A DNA stretch of 23,558 bases, from assembly GCA_934296355.1 (NCBI GenBank), contig CAKRAY010000007.1, positions 1 through 23,558 on the forward strand. Reading direction: 5' to 3'. This DNA is from an uncultured Clostridia bacterium (GTDB lineage Bacteria > Bacillota > Clostridia > Christensenellales > DTU072). Below the pieces are notes generated by a model. It ran no database searches. It was not told where the DNA came from and saw only the letters and a list, made by a program, of their open reading frames with translations. This document shows positions 1 through 8,467 of the stretch, piece by piece. The position numbers and the translations under genes are program-made. Numbering within the stretch: the stretch's first letter is position 1; each line of letters opens with the position of its first letter.

Positions 1-544
1 GTTCTTTAATGACTTCGTGCGGCGCGAGATTTGTTTCGGTTTCTTTTCTATTAGTCAACGCGGCGAGATTGATTCTCGCTATTTCTCTTATATCGTCTAT
101 GCCCGCTTCCTTACTTGTCGCGACGAGGTTATAGCACCATTTCGCGAAATCTCTTCTCTTAATTATCGTATCGTCGTAGCCCGACTCCACGTAGTACCCT
201 AAATTGACTACGGCGTAAGGGTTGCCGCGCATCGCCGCGCTCCTACATAAACCTATCGCCTTGGCAAGGTATTTTTTGCCGTTTTCCGCCTCGTGTTTAG
301 CCGCGATGCTCTTTCTTCCCGAGAGCGTTTTCTTCACGCTTTCGAGGTAGTACCCGAAATACGCCTGACTTAGCGCGAACTCGCTCGCCGCCTTGCCGTC
401 GTTGAGGTTAACTTTGACGTTTTCCATAACCGAAGCCTTACATAGCGGACAAACAAGGTCGCCGTTAAAGACGGTAATGGGTTTTGCCTTGCCGCATTTG
501 GGACATAAAATAACGCTCGTTCCCGTTTCGACTTTCTTTGCCAT
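1..544 (-). CDS. Zinc-ribbon and Sel1-like repeat protein (3' end outside window)
   Basis: The frame is open from the ATG at 544 to the window edge, giving about 181 residues without a stop, so the C-terminus is missing. The N-terminus carries a CPKC (residues 14-17) and CPLC (about 33-36) pair typical of a rubredoxin-like zinc ribbon. The rest is helical. Residues around 105-150 fit a Sel1/TPR-like repeat (AAMRGNPYAVVNLGYYVESG, then RRDFAKWCY), and a weaker repeat precedes it. Sel1 repeats normally mediate protein-protein contacts; the partner here is unknown. The start is well supported: a GAGGAG ribosome binding site lies in the last codons of the upstream gene, whose TAA is 2 nt from this ATG, so the two are probably translationally coupled. 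It is the last visible gene of the five-gene operon, which may continue beyond the window. Confidence 0.85.
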   Translation of the reverse strand, partial: MAKKVETGTSVILCPKCGKAKPITVFNGDLVCPLCKASVMENVKVNLNDGKAASEFALSQAYFGYYLESVKKTLSGRKSIAAKHEAENGKKYLAKAIGLCRSAAMRGNPYAVVNLGYYVESGYDDTIIKRRDFAKWCYNLVATSKEAGIDDIREIARINLAALTNRKETETNLAPHEVIKE

Positions 545-546
545 AA

Positions 547-3500
547 TTATATCTCCTCCTCGTTGTCGCTCGTTTGTTTAGGCGCGATTACGAACTCGAT
601 CGCCTCTGACTCCGCGCCGTCGTAGTTTTCGCAACCGTTAACCACCGCTTTGCAGTAGTACGTTCCCGCGACGGTAGGTTTAATATCGCCGTACGCGCCG
701 TTCTTCGCGCTTGAATAAACAAACCGTACCGTACCGAACTTCGCTTTCGCTACGGGAACGGAACTCGCTTCGCCTTCCGTCCAGCCGGTAATCGCGAAAT
801 CGCTTATAGCGTTATCCGCTTTGGAAATATTTACCGTGGTCGTACGCGAGGTTTCTTCCAAAACGTAGTTCGTCTCGCCGTTTTTAAGCGTGGCGCGTAC
901 CGTGTATCCGCCCTCTTTATAGTCGACGAACTCGCTTAAATCCGTGGCTAAATATATCCTGCTCCCGTTTACGTCCGCATAGTACGCTTGCACCTTATCC
1001 GCCTGGTTCGCGCCGTTGTAAACAAACTCGCCGATTATCCAATGCGTTTCCGCTTCCTTAGCGGTTATCTCGGCGGTCGTTTCGCCGCTTATCGGCGCAA
1101 CGTAATTCGCTACCTTGCCGTTTACCGCGCTAAGCGCGTACGTAACAAGCACCTTCTTGTCCTTCCCGGCGTTCGCGTCCGAGAACTTCGCTTCGCAAAC
1201 GACTTTTACTTCCGCATTGAGAATACCCTCGGTCGTCAAAGCGCTTACGCTCGCTTTTACCGAGCCGTCGTAAACTTTATCGTCCGCTTTAACATCGGTA
1301 ACGCTGATTTTCTTCGCCTTAATATTCGCCGCAAAAGTCGAGTTTTCCGGTACGGCGTAATTTTCCGTCTTGCCGCTTAACGCGCTAAGCGAATACTTAA
1401 CGGTAACTTTTTTATTCGTTCCCGCGTCGGCGTTTTCGAACGCGGCGGTCGCGTTTACCGTCACTTCGTCCGAGCCGTCTTCTCCGGTCAAAATTCCCTC
1501 GGTTACCGGCTTGGTTACCGTCGCCGTGACGAGTCCGTCGTACGTTTTATCCGAAACTTTTACCTCTTTTATCGTTATCGTTCTTGCCAAAACGTTCGCT
1601 TGCAGTTTGGTTTCGCTCGGCGCGGTATAATTCTTAACCGCTTCGCTTAAACTCGGCTCTAACTCGTATTTGACCGTTACTTCTTTATTTCGTCCCGCGT
1701 CCGCGGTTGCGAAAGCCGCGGTTGCCTTTACCGTTATCTCGCCGTTTGCGATACCTTCTACGATAAGTTCGGTTACCGAAACAGCCGTTTCTCTATCGTA
1801 AACTTTATCCGCTACCTTTACGCTTTTTACAGTCAGAGGTTTACGAAGTATTTCGTATCCGACGCTTACTTCTCCGTCGAAAACGTAATCGCAACCGTCT
1901 TTTAACGTGACGGTCAGGTTTTGAATACTTACGTACCGTCCGCCTTGCGAGTAGACTACGTTTTCGTAAACGTAACTTTCGTCGCCTTCGAGTACGCCCT
2001 CGAAAGCGGTTACCGTCGGGCGTTGTTCTTCGCCGTTATAAATAAACGAAGCGCTGTCGTAACTCTTTACCGTAATCGTTTTCGGCGTTACGCTTGCTTG
2101 CGCATTGCCGGTAGGCGTTATCGTATAGTTTTCCGTCTTGCCGTTTATCTTTGCTGCCTCGAGCGAATACTCGATGTCGACGCGTTTGTTCGTTCCGACG
2201 TGTTTGTCGTTAAAACGCGCGGTAACCGCCACGCTCACTTCGCCGTCTAAAATACCGCTCGTATCGAGCGACAAATAAGACGCGTCCGTCGTGCCGTCGT
2301 AAACTTTATCTTCTATGATAATTTCGTTAATCGTTATTCCTCTCGGCTTTACGGTCCCTTTTACGAGCGATTCTCTTCTTATCGAGTAGTTGCTCGTCTT
2401 GCCGCCGTTCGATTGCAAAGCGTACTTTACGAGAACGTTTTTATTCGTTCCCGCGTCCGCGCTGTCGAACTTAGCGGTAGCGACTACCTCTATTTCGTTT
2501 CCGATGATTCCCGAAACCGTCAGTTTGCTTACCGTCGCGACGTCGTTGCCGTCGTAGGTTTTCGCATTAACCGCCACTTCGTCCACTCTTAACGCTCTCT
2601 TTTGAATATAGTTACGAGAACCTACGGTGTTTTCGGGCATGGCGTAATTGCCGCATTTGCCACCCTTAATAGAAGTAACTTCGTAAGCGAAGCCCTCGCT
2701 CGTAACGTTCACGTTGTCGGTAGGCGCGCCGGAAGTTCCCGAAATCAAGGCGTACTCGAAAGAAACGTCGTCGTCGTTAACGCGATTGGCGATAATCGGA
2801 GCGAGCGTTTTCGCCTCGGCGTCGTAAGTTAAATCTAAGTAGTTCGGCTTCCACTCGAACTCGATTTGCCTTTGAACCACGCTTAAAACGGCGGAACGGA
2901 AAACGGGGGTATAGTTCGGACTGCTCGTCTTGCTCTCGTCGAACTCTATCGTATACTCGCCTACGTCGCCGAACAGTACGTAATCCGTTTTTAACTCTAC
3001 CCGTATTTTAAGGCTCTCTACGCTTTCGCCGTCCGCAAAACCGCTCGCTTCATAACCGCCGAACGCTCCGTCTATCTCGTCGCCGTAAATTACGGTATGC
3101 GCTTTCGCGCCGAAAGTCAAATCTCTTTTCTTTATATAGAACGCTTGGCTTATAGTCTTATCTTCGTCGGTAGAAAGACGGTAGTTGCCGTTGCTTACGC
3201 CCACGGCGCGGAACTTATACCCGTCCGAAGTCACGTTCTTGTTGTCGCCTACGTAAAGTTCGACGAAAACTTCGCATACGTCCGCTCCGACCGTGCCGTT
3301 TTCCGCCGACGGAACCGCTTTAGGTAATTGCGCCTTGCCGTCGTATACGCTTTCGTTAACGGTCGCGTCGCCGCTTGGCAAACTCCAATCGAGCAAAATA
3401 GGTTTGGGATTAACGGTAAGCGTGCCGTAAGTATAAACTATTTCATAGTTATTCCTCGCTACCGAGTCGCCGAGTCTGACGACGATTTTTATCGGATATC

Positions 3501-6500
3501 CACCCTCTTTTACGGCGGGTCTGGTTCCGTATTCTCTCGGATAGGTTACGGTAAACACGGTGTTTGCTTCGGTATCGTTACCTACGAAGCCGTTCACCTC
3601 GTAATTGTTCTCCGTCATCGCCGAGCCGTAAGTCATCGTATGGTCTTTCGTGCTGACGAAAAGCGTTTTCTTCGTTATTTCGAACGTTTGCGTCGGGTTG
3701 TCGCTCGGTAAGATATAATTATCGCTAGATAAAGTCTTGGCGATTATTCCGAACGTACCTGCGTTCTTGTTGTCGCCTTGCGTATGCGTATTTACCGTAC
3801 AAACGTCCTTGTTACCCTCTTCGTCGGTTTGCAAGTTGGTTACGGTGACGGTAACTTTCTTGCTCTTGCCCGCATAAACCAAATTTTCGTCTTCGAGCGT
3901 CCACGTTAATTCCGCCTTTAACGGGTTAATAACGTACTCTTGCGCCGAATCGAGCGCGTAGTTACTCGTTTCGGGGGACGAAAGCGTCGCCCTTACCGTA
4001 TACTTGCCTTTTCCGGCGTTTCCGTCCGTATAGACTATCTCTTCGTCGATGACTTTTTGCGCCTCGCCGTTAACGCAACCTTCTAAGGTCAGTATGCGCG
4101 GACGCTGTTTCTTACCGTTATAAGTAAACGCGTTTGCATTCCAGGTTCTCGCGGTAATCGACCTCGGGTTAATCGTAAACTTATGTTCGTATTCTTCGCC
4201 GACGGCGAACTTATAATCGGAACTCTCTTTAAGCGTAGCCTTTACTGAGTATTCGCCTCTGTTTACCGCGTTCTTCGCGCCGCTAACGAACGTATAAATG
4301 AAATCGCCTTTAACAACCTCTTCTTCGCCGCTTACGTGTCCGTTCGTAGCCGCTACTCTATGTAGTTGCGCCGCGCCGTTATACGTAAGCAAATCGTTTT
4401 CCCATCCGGTAACGGCGACGATTCTTTTTTCTATTGCGTATTCTAAACTGCCGTTTTCTTCTATAACGTAATTATCGCTATACTGCTTGCCGTTATCGTA
4501 CTTGCTCTTTATGTGAAGAACAGCCGTGTACGTTCCCGCTTTCGCTCCCGCGCCGGTTACGGAAAACTCTATAACGCCCTCGCCCGCGACGCCTTGCGCC
4601 GTTGCGGTGGGATGTTGCGTTTGCCCGTCGTAAACGTACGCCGTCGCCACGTTCCAAACGGGGGTTATCTTTTTCTTTTCTATCTCCACTGTCGTTACGC
4701 CGCTTTTGTCGATATCGTATTTGCTCGCCGTAGCCGCGCTTAACTTAACTTGCGGATAATATACGCCGGCGTCCTTAACCGAAGCGGGAATCGTTTCGAA
4801 TAAGAACGAGTCGCCCTTTACCACTTTGCTCGCGTCGTGCGCCGCGGAAACGGTTCTTTTCGCGCCGTTGTATTCGCCGGAAGGAACTGTCCAGGTAAAC
4901 GACATCTTTTTCTTGTTTATCACGAAGCGGAAGGCTTTTTTCGTTTCTATGCTGCTAAGCGAAGTAATCTCCTTTTTATCGTCTTCGCAAACCGCGGATA
5001 CGCAATACTCGCCCGATTGGTCGGGAACGTACTTGACGAGTTCGAACTCGCCCGTTCTGTTCCTCGCTATTTCTTTACCGCCTTTAAGAAGCGCGTAGGT
5101 AATCATGTCTTCGCCGAGCGCGGAACGCGCCGCCACCGCGATTTTCGCGTCCTCGCCGTAAGTAAGCGTAAGCGGCATATCGGAGGAAATCTCCTTTTCG
5201 TCCGAAGTTATACCCTCTATCTCGGGCGGAATCACCGTCCACTTAGGACGAACGGAACAAACCGACTTGCCGAACGTTCCGTTAAGCGCGGTAGATAACT
5301 CCGCGCCGCTCGCGATTTTTGTTTTCGTAACGTCGCCGCCGTTTTCGTTCGCGTACCATTCGCAAGCAAATCCGTCGCGCTTAGGTAACGTTTCTTCGAA
5401 GAACTTAACGGCGTCGTTTCCGGCAACGTATTTGCCCGCTTCCGCAAACGCGGGAATACCTTCCTCATTCCACGATTCGTCCAAAACGAACTTTTCGTCG
5501 TTGCCGTCCAACATATCGATAAAATGCACGGAATCGAACTTAACGACTACGTTGCCTTCGCTTATTTGCGCGTTTTTAAGGTCGAGCATATACCCGTCCG
5601 TATTGTCGTAACACCATTTAAGGTCGCTTTGACTGCTCGATTCGATATGGTCTACGTCGATATAATCGGCTTTCACGTTTCTCAACGCGTTTTTAAGCGC
5701 GTCCGATACCGAATCGGTTTTCTTTACCACAAGCGTGGGAATATAAGCGAGTTCGCCGGTCGGCAAATTAACGCCGTAGAAAACGTTATAGTAAGTTTCG
5801 TCGTTACCGAGACCTTGCGGCTTCATCGCTTTCAGTAAGTCCATCGCTTTGCCGCTTGACCCGTCGTAAGCCGCCTTAAACACCGCCGTTCTTATCGAAT
5901 CGTAAATCTTCTTGTCGGCGACTATCTCTAAGCCTACGTTAAACTTCTCGATTTTATCTATGTTGAAAAACTGCTTATTCGCGCTCTCGACGACGATTTT
6001 CTTAATACCGCGGTCGTTCAACAGTTCGCAATTCATACCCGTTACGTTCTTACCCTTGAACTTGTCGGGAATAACGACGGTATCGCCTTTACCGATAACT
6101 TTTTTGATTACGTACTCGCCGTTTTCCGTCGTTCCGTAAACGAGCGTGCAAACTCTGCCGCCGACGCGGTTACCCTGACCCATATAGCCGTTATTGAAAT
6201 TGAAGAACACGCACAACGCGAGCAAACACGCGGCTACCGCGACCACGCCTAAACCCGATTTGTTTTTCTTCGAAGCGGGTTTTCTCGCCATAACGAAAGT
6301 GGCAACCACCGCGACGAGTTTTATTATCTGTCCGACCGCAAGCGTGATATTGCCGCCGATCGCCATAACTAAGTTTTGCTCTTCCATACTCGGCATTATC
6401 TCCGCAACGAGCAACAAGCCTACGGAAAACGCCGCGTAAATCCAGCCGTACTTGGTCGCGTAACCGTAGCGGAAGTTGACGAAAAACGTCGTTATGAAGA

Positions 6501-6741
6501 ACGTTACGTCGGCAACCAACAAAAAGAGCGGAGCGAAAAAGTATTTGAAGTCCGTTATCATCGCGAGTAAGCAACCGAGTATCGCCACGTCCGACAAAAT
6601 AGCCGCGATTAACGCGAAACGCAAGTAGCCTTTCTTGTCCTTCGTCGCTCGCTTCGTTTCTTCTTTATATTCGTATTTAATTCCGTTTGTCGTAGGTATT
6701 CCGCTGTACCAAATACCCTTTTCGTGATTTCTTTCGTTCAT
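547..6741 (-). CDS. Giant membrane protein with MBG/YDG Ig-like repeats
   Basis: This is a 2064-residue protein. The N-terminus (1-40) is lysine-rich and is followed by five hydrophobic spans at about 42-62, 66-88, 99-116, 125-152 and 163-181. Positive loops (about 89-98 and 151-162) and one acidic loop (about 117-123) put the N-terminus inside and the remaining ~1880 residues outside. The outer part begins with a short BspA-like stretch (about 216-250) and from about residue 620 becomes an array of beta-rich modules. These include YNG/YDG-x-x-Q modules (near 702, 785, 873, 1135, 1568, 1908), two MBG-like YGS/YGD modules (near 1036 and 1217) and five YDG modules (near 1394, 1480, 1648, 1733, 1823). 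Such repeats are known from bacterial surface adhesin-like proteins. No LPxTG or other wall anchor is visible, so the N-terminal spans probably hold it. The start has an AAGGAG site 7 nt upstream, inside the end of the preceding gene. Function is unknown; its co-transcription with a helicase is odd. Confidence 0.9.
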   Translation of the reverse strand: MNERNHEKGIWYSGIPTTNGIKYEYKEETKRATKDKKGYLRFALIAAILSDVAILGCLLAMITDFKYFFAPLFLLVADVTFFITTFFVNFRYGYATKYGWIYAAFSVGLLLVAEIMPSMEEQNLVMAIGGNITLAVGQIIKLVAVVATFVMARKPASKKNKSGLGVVAVAACLLALCVFFNFNNGYMGQGNRVGGRVCTLVYGTTENGEYVIKKVIGKGDTVVIPDKFKGKNVTGMNCELLNDRGIKKIVVESANKQFFNIDKIEKFNVGLEIVADKKIYDSIRTAVFKAAYDGSSGKAMDLLKAMKPQGLGNDETYYNVFYGVNLPTGELAYIPTLVVKKTDSVSDALKNALRNVKADYIDVDHIESSSQSDLKWCYDNTDGYMLDLKNAQISEGNVVVKFDSVHFIDMLDGNDEKFVLDESWNEEGIPAFAEAGKYVAGNDAVKFFEETLPKRDGFACEWYANENGGDVTKTKIASGAELSTALNGTFGKSVCSVRPKWTVIPPEIEGITSDEKEISSDMPLTLTYGEDAKIAVAARSALGEDMITYALLKGGKEIARNRTGEFELVKYVPDQSGEYCVSAVCEDDKKEITSLSSIETKKAFRFVINKKKMSFTWTVPSGEYNGAKRTVSAAHDASKVVKGDSFLFETIPASVKDAGVYYPQVKLSAATASKYDIDKSGVTTVEIEKKKITPVWNVATAYVYDGQTQHPTATAQGVAGEGVIEFSVTGAGAKAGTYTAVLHIKSKYDNGKQYSDNYVIEENGSLEYAIEKRIVAVTGWENDLLTYNGAAQLHRVAATNGHVSGEEEVVKGDFIYTFVSGAKNAVNRGEYSVKATLKESSDYKFAVGEEYEHKFTINPRSITARTWNANAFTYNGKKQRPRILTLEGCVNGEAQKVIDEEIVYTDGNAGKGKYTVRATLSSPETSNYALDSAQEYVINPLKAELTWTLEDENLVYAGKSKKVTVTVTNLQTDEEGNKDVCTVNTHTQGDNKNAGTFGIIAKTLSSDNYILPSDNPTQTFEITKKTLFVSTKDHTMTYGSAMTENNYEVNGFVGNDTEANTVFTVTYPREYGTRPAVKEGGYPIKIVVRLGDSVARNNYEIVYTYGTLTVNPKPILLDWSLPSGDATVNESVYDGKAQLPKAVPSAENGTVGADVCEVFVELYVGDNKNVTSDGYKFRAVGVSNGNYRLSTDEDKTISQAFYIKKRDLTFGAKAHTVIYGDEIDGAFGGYEASGFADGESVESLKIRVELKTDYVLFGDVGEYTIEFDESKTSSPNYTPVFRSAVLSVVQRQIEFEWKPNYLDLTYDAEAKTLAPIIANRVNDDDVSFEYALISGTSGAPTDNVNVTSEGFAYEVTSIKGGKCGNYAMPENTVGSRNYIQKRALRVDEVAVNAKTYDGNDVATVSKLTVSGIIGNEIEVVATAKFDSADAGTNKNVLVKYALQSNGGKTSNYSIRRESLVKGTVKPRGITINEIIIEDKVYDGTTDASYLSLDTSGILDGEVSVAVTARFNDKHVGTNKRVDIEYSLEAAKINGKTENYTITPTGNAQASVTPKTITVKSYDSASFIYNGEEQRPTVTAFEGVLEGDESYVYENVVYSQGGRYVSIQNLTVTLKDGCDYVFDGEVSVGYEILRKPLTVKSVKVADKVYDRETAVSVTELIVEGIANGEITVKATAAFATADAGRNKEVTVKYELEPSLSEAVKNYTAPSETKLQANVLARTITIKEVKVSDKTYDGLVTATVTKPVTEGILTGEDGSDEVTVNATAAFENADAGTNKKVTVKYSLSALSGKTENYAVPENSTFAANIKAKKISVTDVKADDKVYDGSVKASVSALTTEGILNAEVKVVCEAKFSDANAGKDKKVLVTYALSAVNGKVANYVAPISGETTAEITAKEAETHWIIGEFVYNGANQADKVQAYYADVNGSRIYLATDLSEFVDYKEGGYTVRATLKNGETNYVLEETSRTTTVNISKADNAISDFAITGWTEGEASSVPVAKAKFGTVRFVYSSAKNGAYGDIKPTVAGTYYCKAVVNGCENYDGAESEAIEFVIAPKQTSDNEEEI

Positions 6742-6743
6742 AA

Positions 6744-8462
6744 TTAACTCCTTTTCACTTTTTCGACTACAATCATACCGTTATATAACTCTTTCTTATT
6801 CACGACGTAGAAACTCTTCCCTACGCGGAAAACTATTACTTCCTGATCTTCCGCGCAACGCTTCTCGCCTCCGGTCATTCTCGACGTCGGCGAAAGCATA
6901 TAGGAATACTCTTTATATAACTTCCTTTGCGCTTGCTTAACTTCGCCCGAGGAACCCGCGCCGAGCGACGCGCATAAAGCGCATCTCTTCTTGTCTTTTC
7001 CTATCTCTCTCTTACAAACGTTGCACCTCGGCTGTTCGCCGCTCGCTACGCGAGGCATGAACCTCTTCTCGTCCACGTCGAAATAAAGCACGTTCGGCGC
7101 GAACGCTTTATAGCCGTTTTCATCTTTTATTCTTATGAAACTTTCGAGATACGGACAGTCGCTGCACTTAATAACGATTTTTTCCGCGCCGTTTTCGTCG
7201 TACCCGGCGACCACTTCCGTTTGTCTGTTCGCGCATATGCACTTATTGCATACGCCGCCCGCGGGCAATGCGCATTCGAGTTTGTATAAGTGCTTGGAAA
7301 AGACTTCTTTCTTTAATAATTCCACCGTTTCTTTGCAAGCGTCGTCGCTAATCGGAAGGTAACCTCTTTTCGTTTTTATGCTTATCTTGCCGTCGTTGTT
7401 AAAATATAAATCTACTTTTCCGTTCGAGCAGACGATAGAATTGTCTACGATAAGTCCCGTTCCGTTCTCGCACGCCGCGCAGTCCAAAGATATGCGGTCG
7501 CCGCAAACCTCCGCGCGCAAAATCGCCTTGCCGCTAAGCGCGTTCACGACGTTGAAAACTTTTATTTTTTGATTTATTATAAGCAATGTCTTCACGGCGA
7601 TGCTTTGGCAAAGAATATTCACTTCGCCGCTCGCCACGCTGGCGATAAACTTTTTAATTACTTCTTCGTCTACGCTTTTGCCTCTCGAATCTCTATCGTA
7701 AACGAGTTCGTCGAGAAGATTGTCGCTTTCTCGTAAATATCTTAAAATATTGTCGAGCGCGGCGGAAGATTCGACTCTTAATTCCGCTTGCTTGTCGTCG
7801 TCGATAACGACTTTGCTTTGCTTCTTGTTGGCAATCGCCCTGACTATTCCCTCGGCGCGATTTTTATCGAGCGGAACGATTCCGTCGCCCACGTTTTTCG
7901 GCGAAAAAAACATTTTGCCGAGAATGGGTTTCGGTTCGCCCGTGTCGTAAACTTCCATACGCATATTCACGCCGTAAATTATTCTTTTGCCGTTGTTTCT
8001 ATCGGAATCTATTCTTATCGTACTGCCGAGTTCGCTTTCGTCGAAATCGAAAAACGTCTTAAGCAGATTGTATATGCACTTTTCCGCTTGCAAAGAACCG
8101 CCGCTTTCTTCCACGTCGTCGTACACGAGGCAAGAATACTTTTCGTAAAACTTTCTTTCCACGTCCTTAACGAACGAGTTCCAACTATTGGCGTAATCTT
8201 CCTCGGCGTTCTTTTTTTCTCTTCCCGCCGCACGGTCGAACCAGGACGCGCCGCTCGGGGTCATTATCGCCATAAACGTGCTTTCTTTTTCGCCGCTTTC
8301 CGCGGTTTTTTCGAACTCTATACCGTCGTACTCTATGTAAGTTCCTCTTGCGTTCGTGCTTGCGCCGACGTCGGACGCGCCGATAAGCCCGCCATTAAAC
8401 AAATGGATTATGGCGTCGTAGGATTCTTGCTCTTTTTTGCTTCTTAAATAATACTTGTTCAT
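6744..8462 (-). CDS. Unrecognised zinc-finger protein of the Hsp70/SNF2 operon
   Basis: I do not recognise the family. With the ATG at 8462 the protein has 572 residues. The N-terminal half is mixed alpha/beta and charged, without membrane spans or a visible catalytic motif. The C-terminal part holds several CxxC knuckles: C328/C331, C405/C408, C433/C436, C480/C483 and C494/C497. The last pairs (with an additional C410 near the second) look like two zinc fingers. It lies 5 nt after the helicase stop and 2 nt before the giant membrane protein gene. An in-frame TTG at 8471 overlaps the helicase stop and would add three residues, but the GAGGAG site is then only about 2 nt away, so I prefer the ATG (spacing about 11 nt). 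The shared cysteine-rich character with the helicase tail suggests, by inference only, a nucleic-acid-binding or bridging role. Confidence 0.85.
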   Translation of the reverse strand: MNKYYLRSKKEQESYDAIIHLFNGGLIGASDVGASTNARGTYIEYDGIEFEKTAESGEKESTFMAIMTPSGASWFDRAAGREKKNAEEDYANSWNSFVKDVERKFYEKYSCLVYDDVEESGGSLQAEKCIYNLLKTFFDFDESELGSTIRIDSDRNNGKRIIYGVNMRMEVYDTGEPKPILGKMFFSPKNVGDGIVPLDKNRAEGIVRAIANKKQSKVVIDDDKQAELRVESSAALDNILRYLRESDNLLDELVYDRDSRGKSVDEEVIKKFIASVASGEVNILCQSIAVKTLLIINQKIKVFNVVNALSGKAILRAEVCGDRISLDCAACENGTGLIVDNSIVCSNGKVDLYFNNDGKISIKTKRGYLPISDDACKETVELLKKEVFSKHLYKLECALPAGGVCNKCICANRQTEVVAGYDENGAEKIVIKCSDCPYLESFIRIKDENGYKAFAPNVLYFDVDEKRFMPRVASGEQPRCNVCKREIGKDKKRCALCASLGAGSSGEVKQAQRKLYKEYSYMLSPTSRMTGGEKRCAEDQEVIVFRVGKSFYVVNKKELYNGMIVVEKVKRS

Positions 8463-8467
8463 AATTT

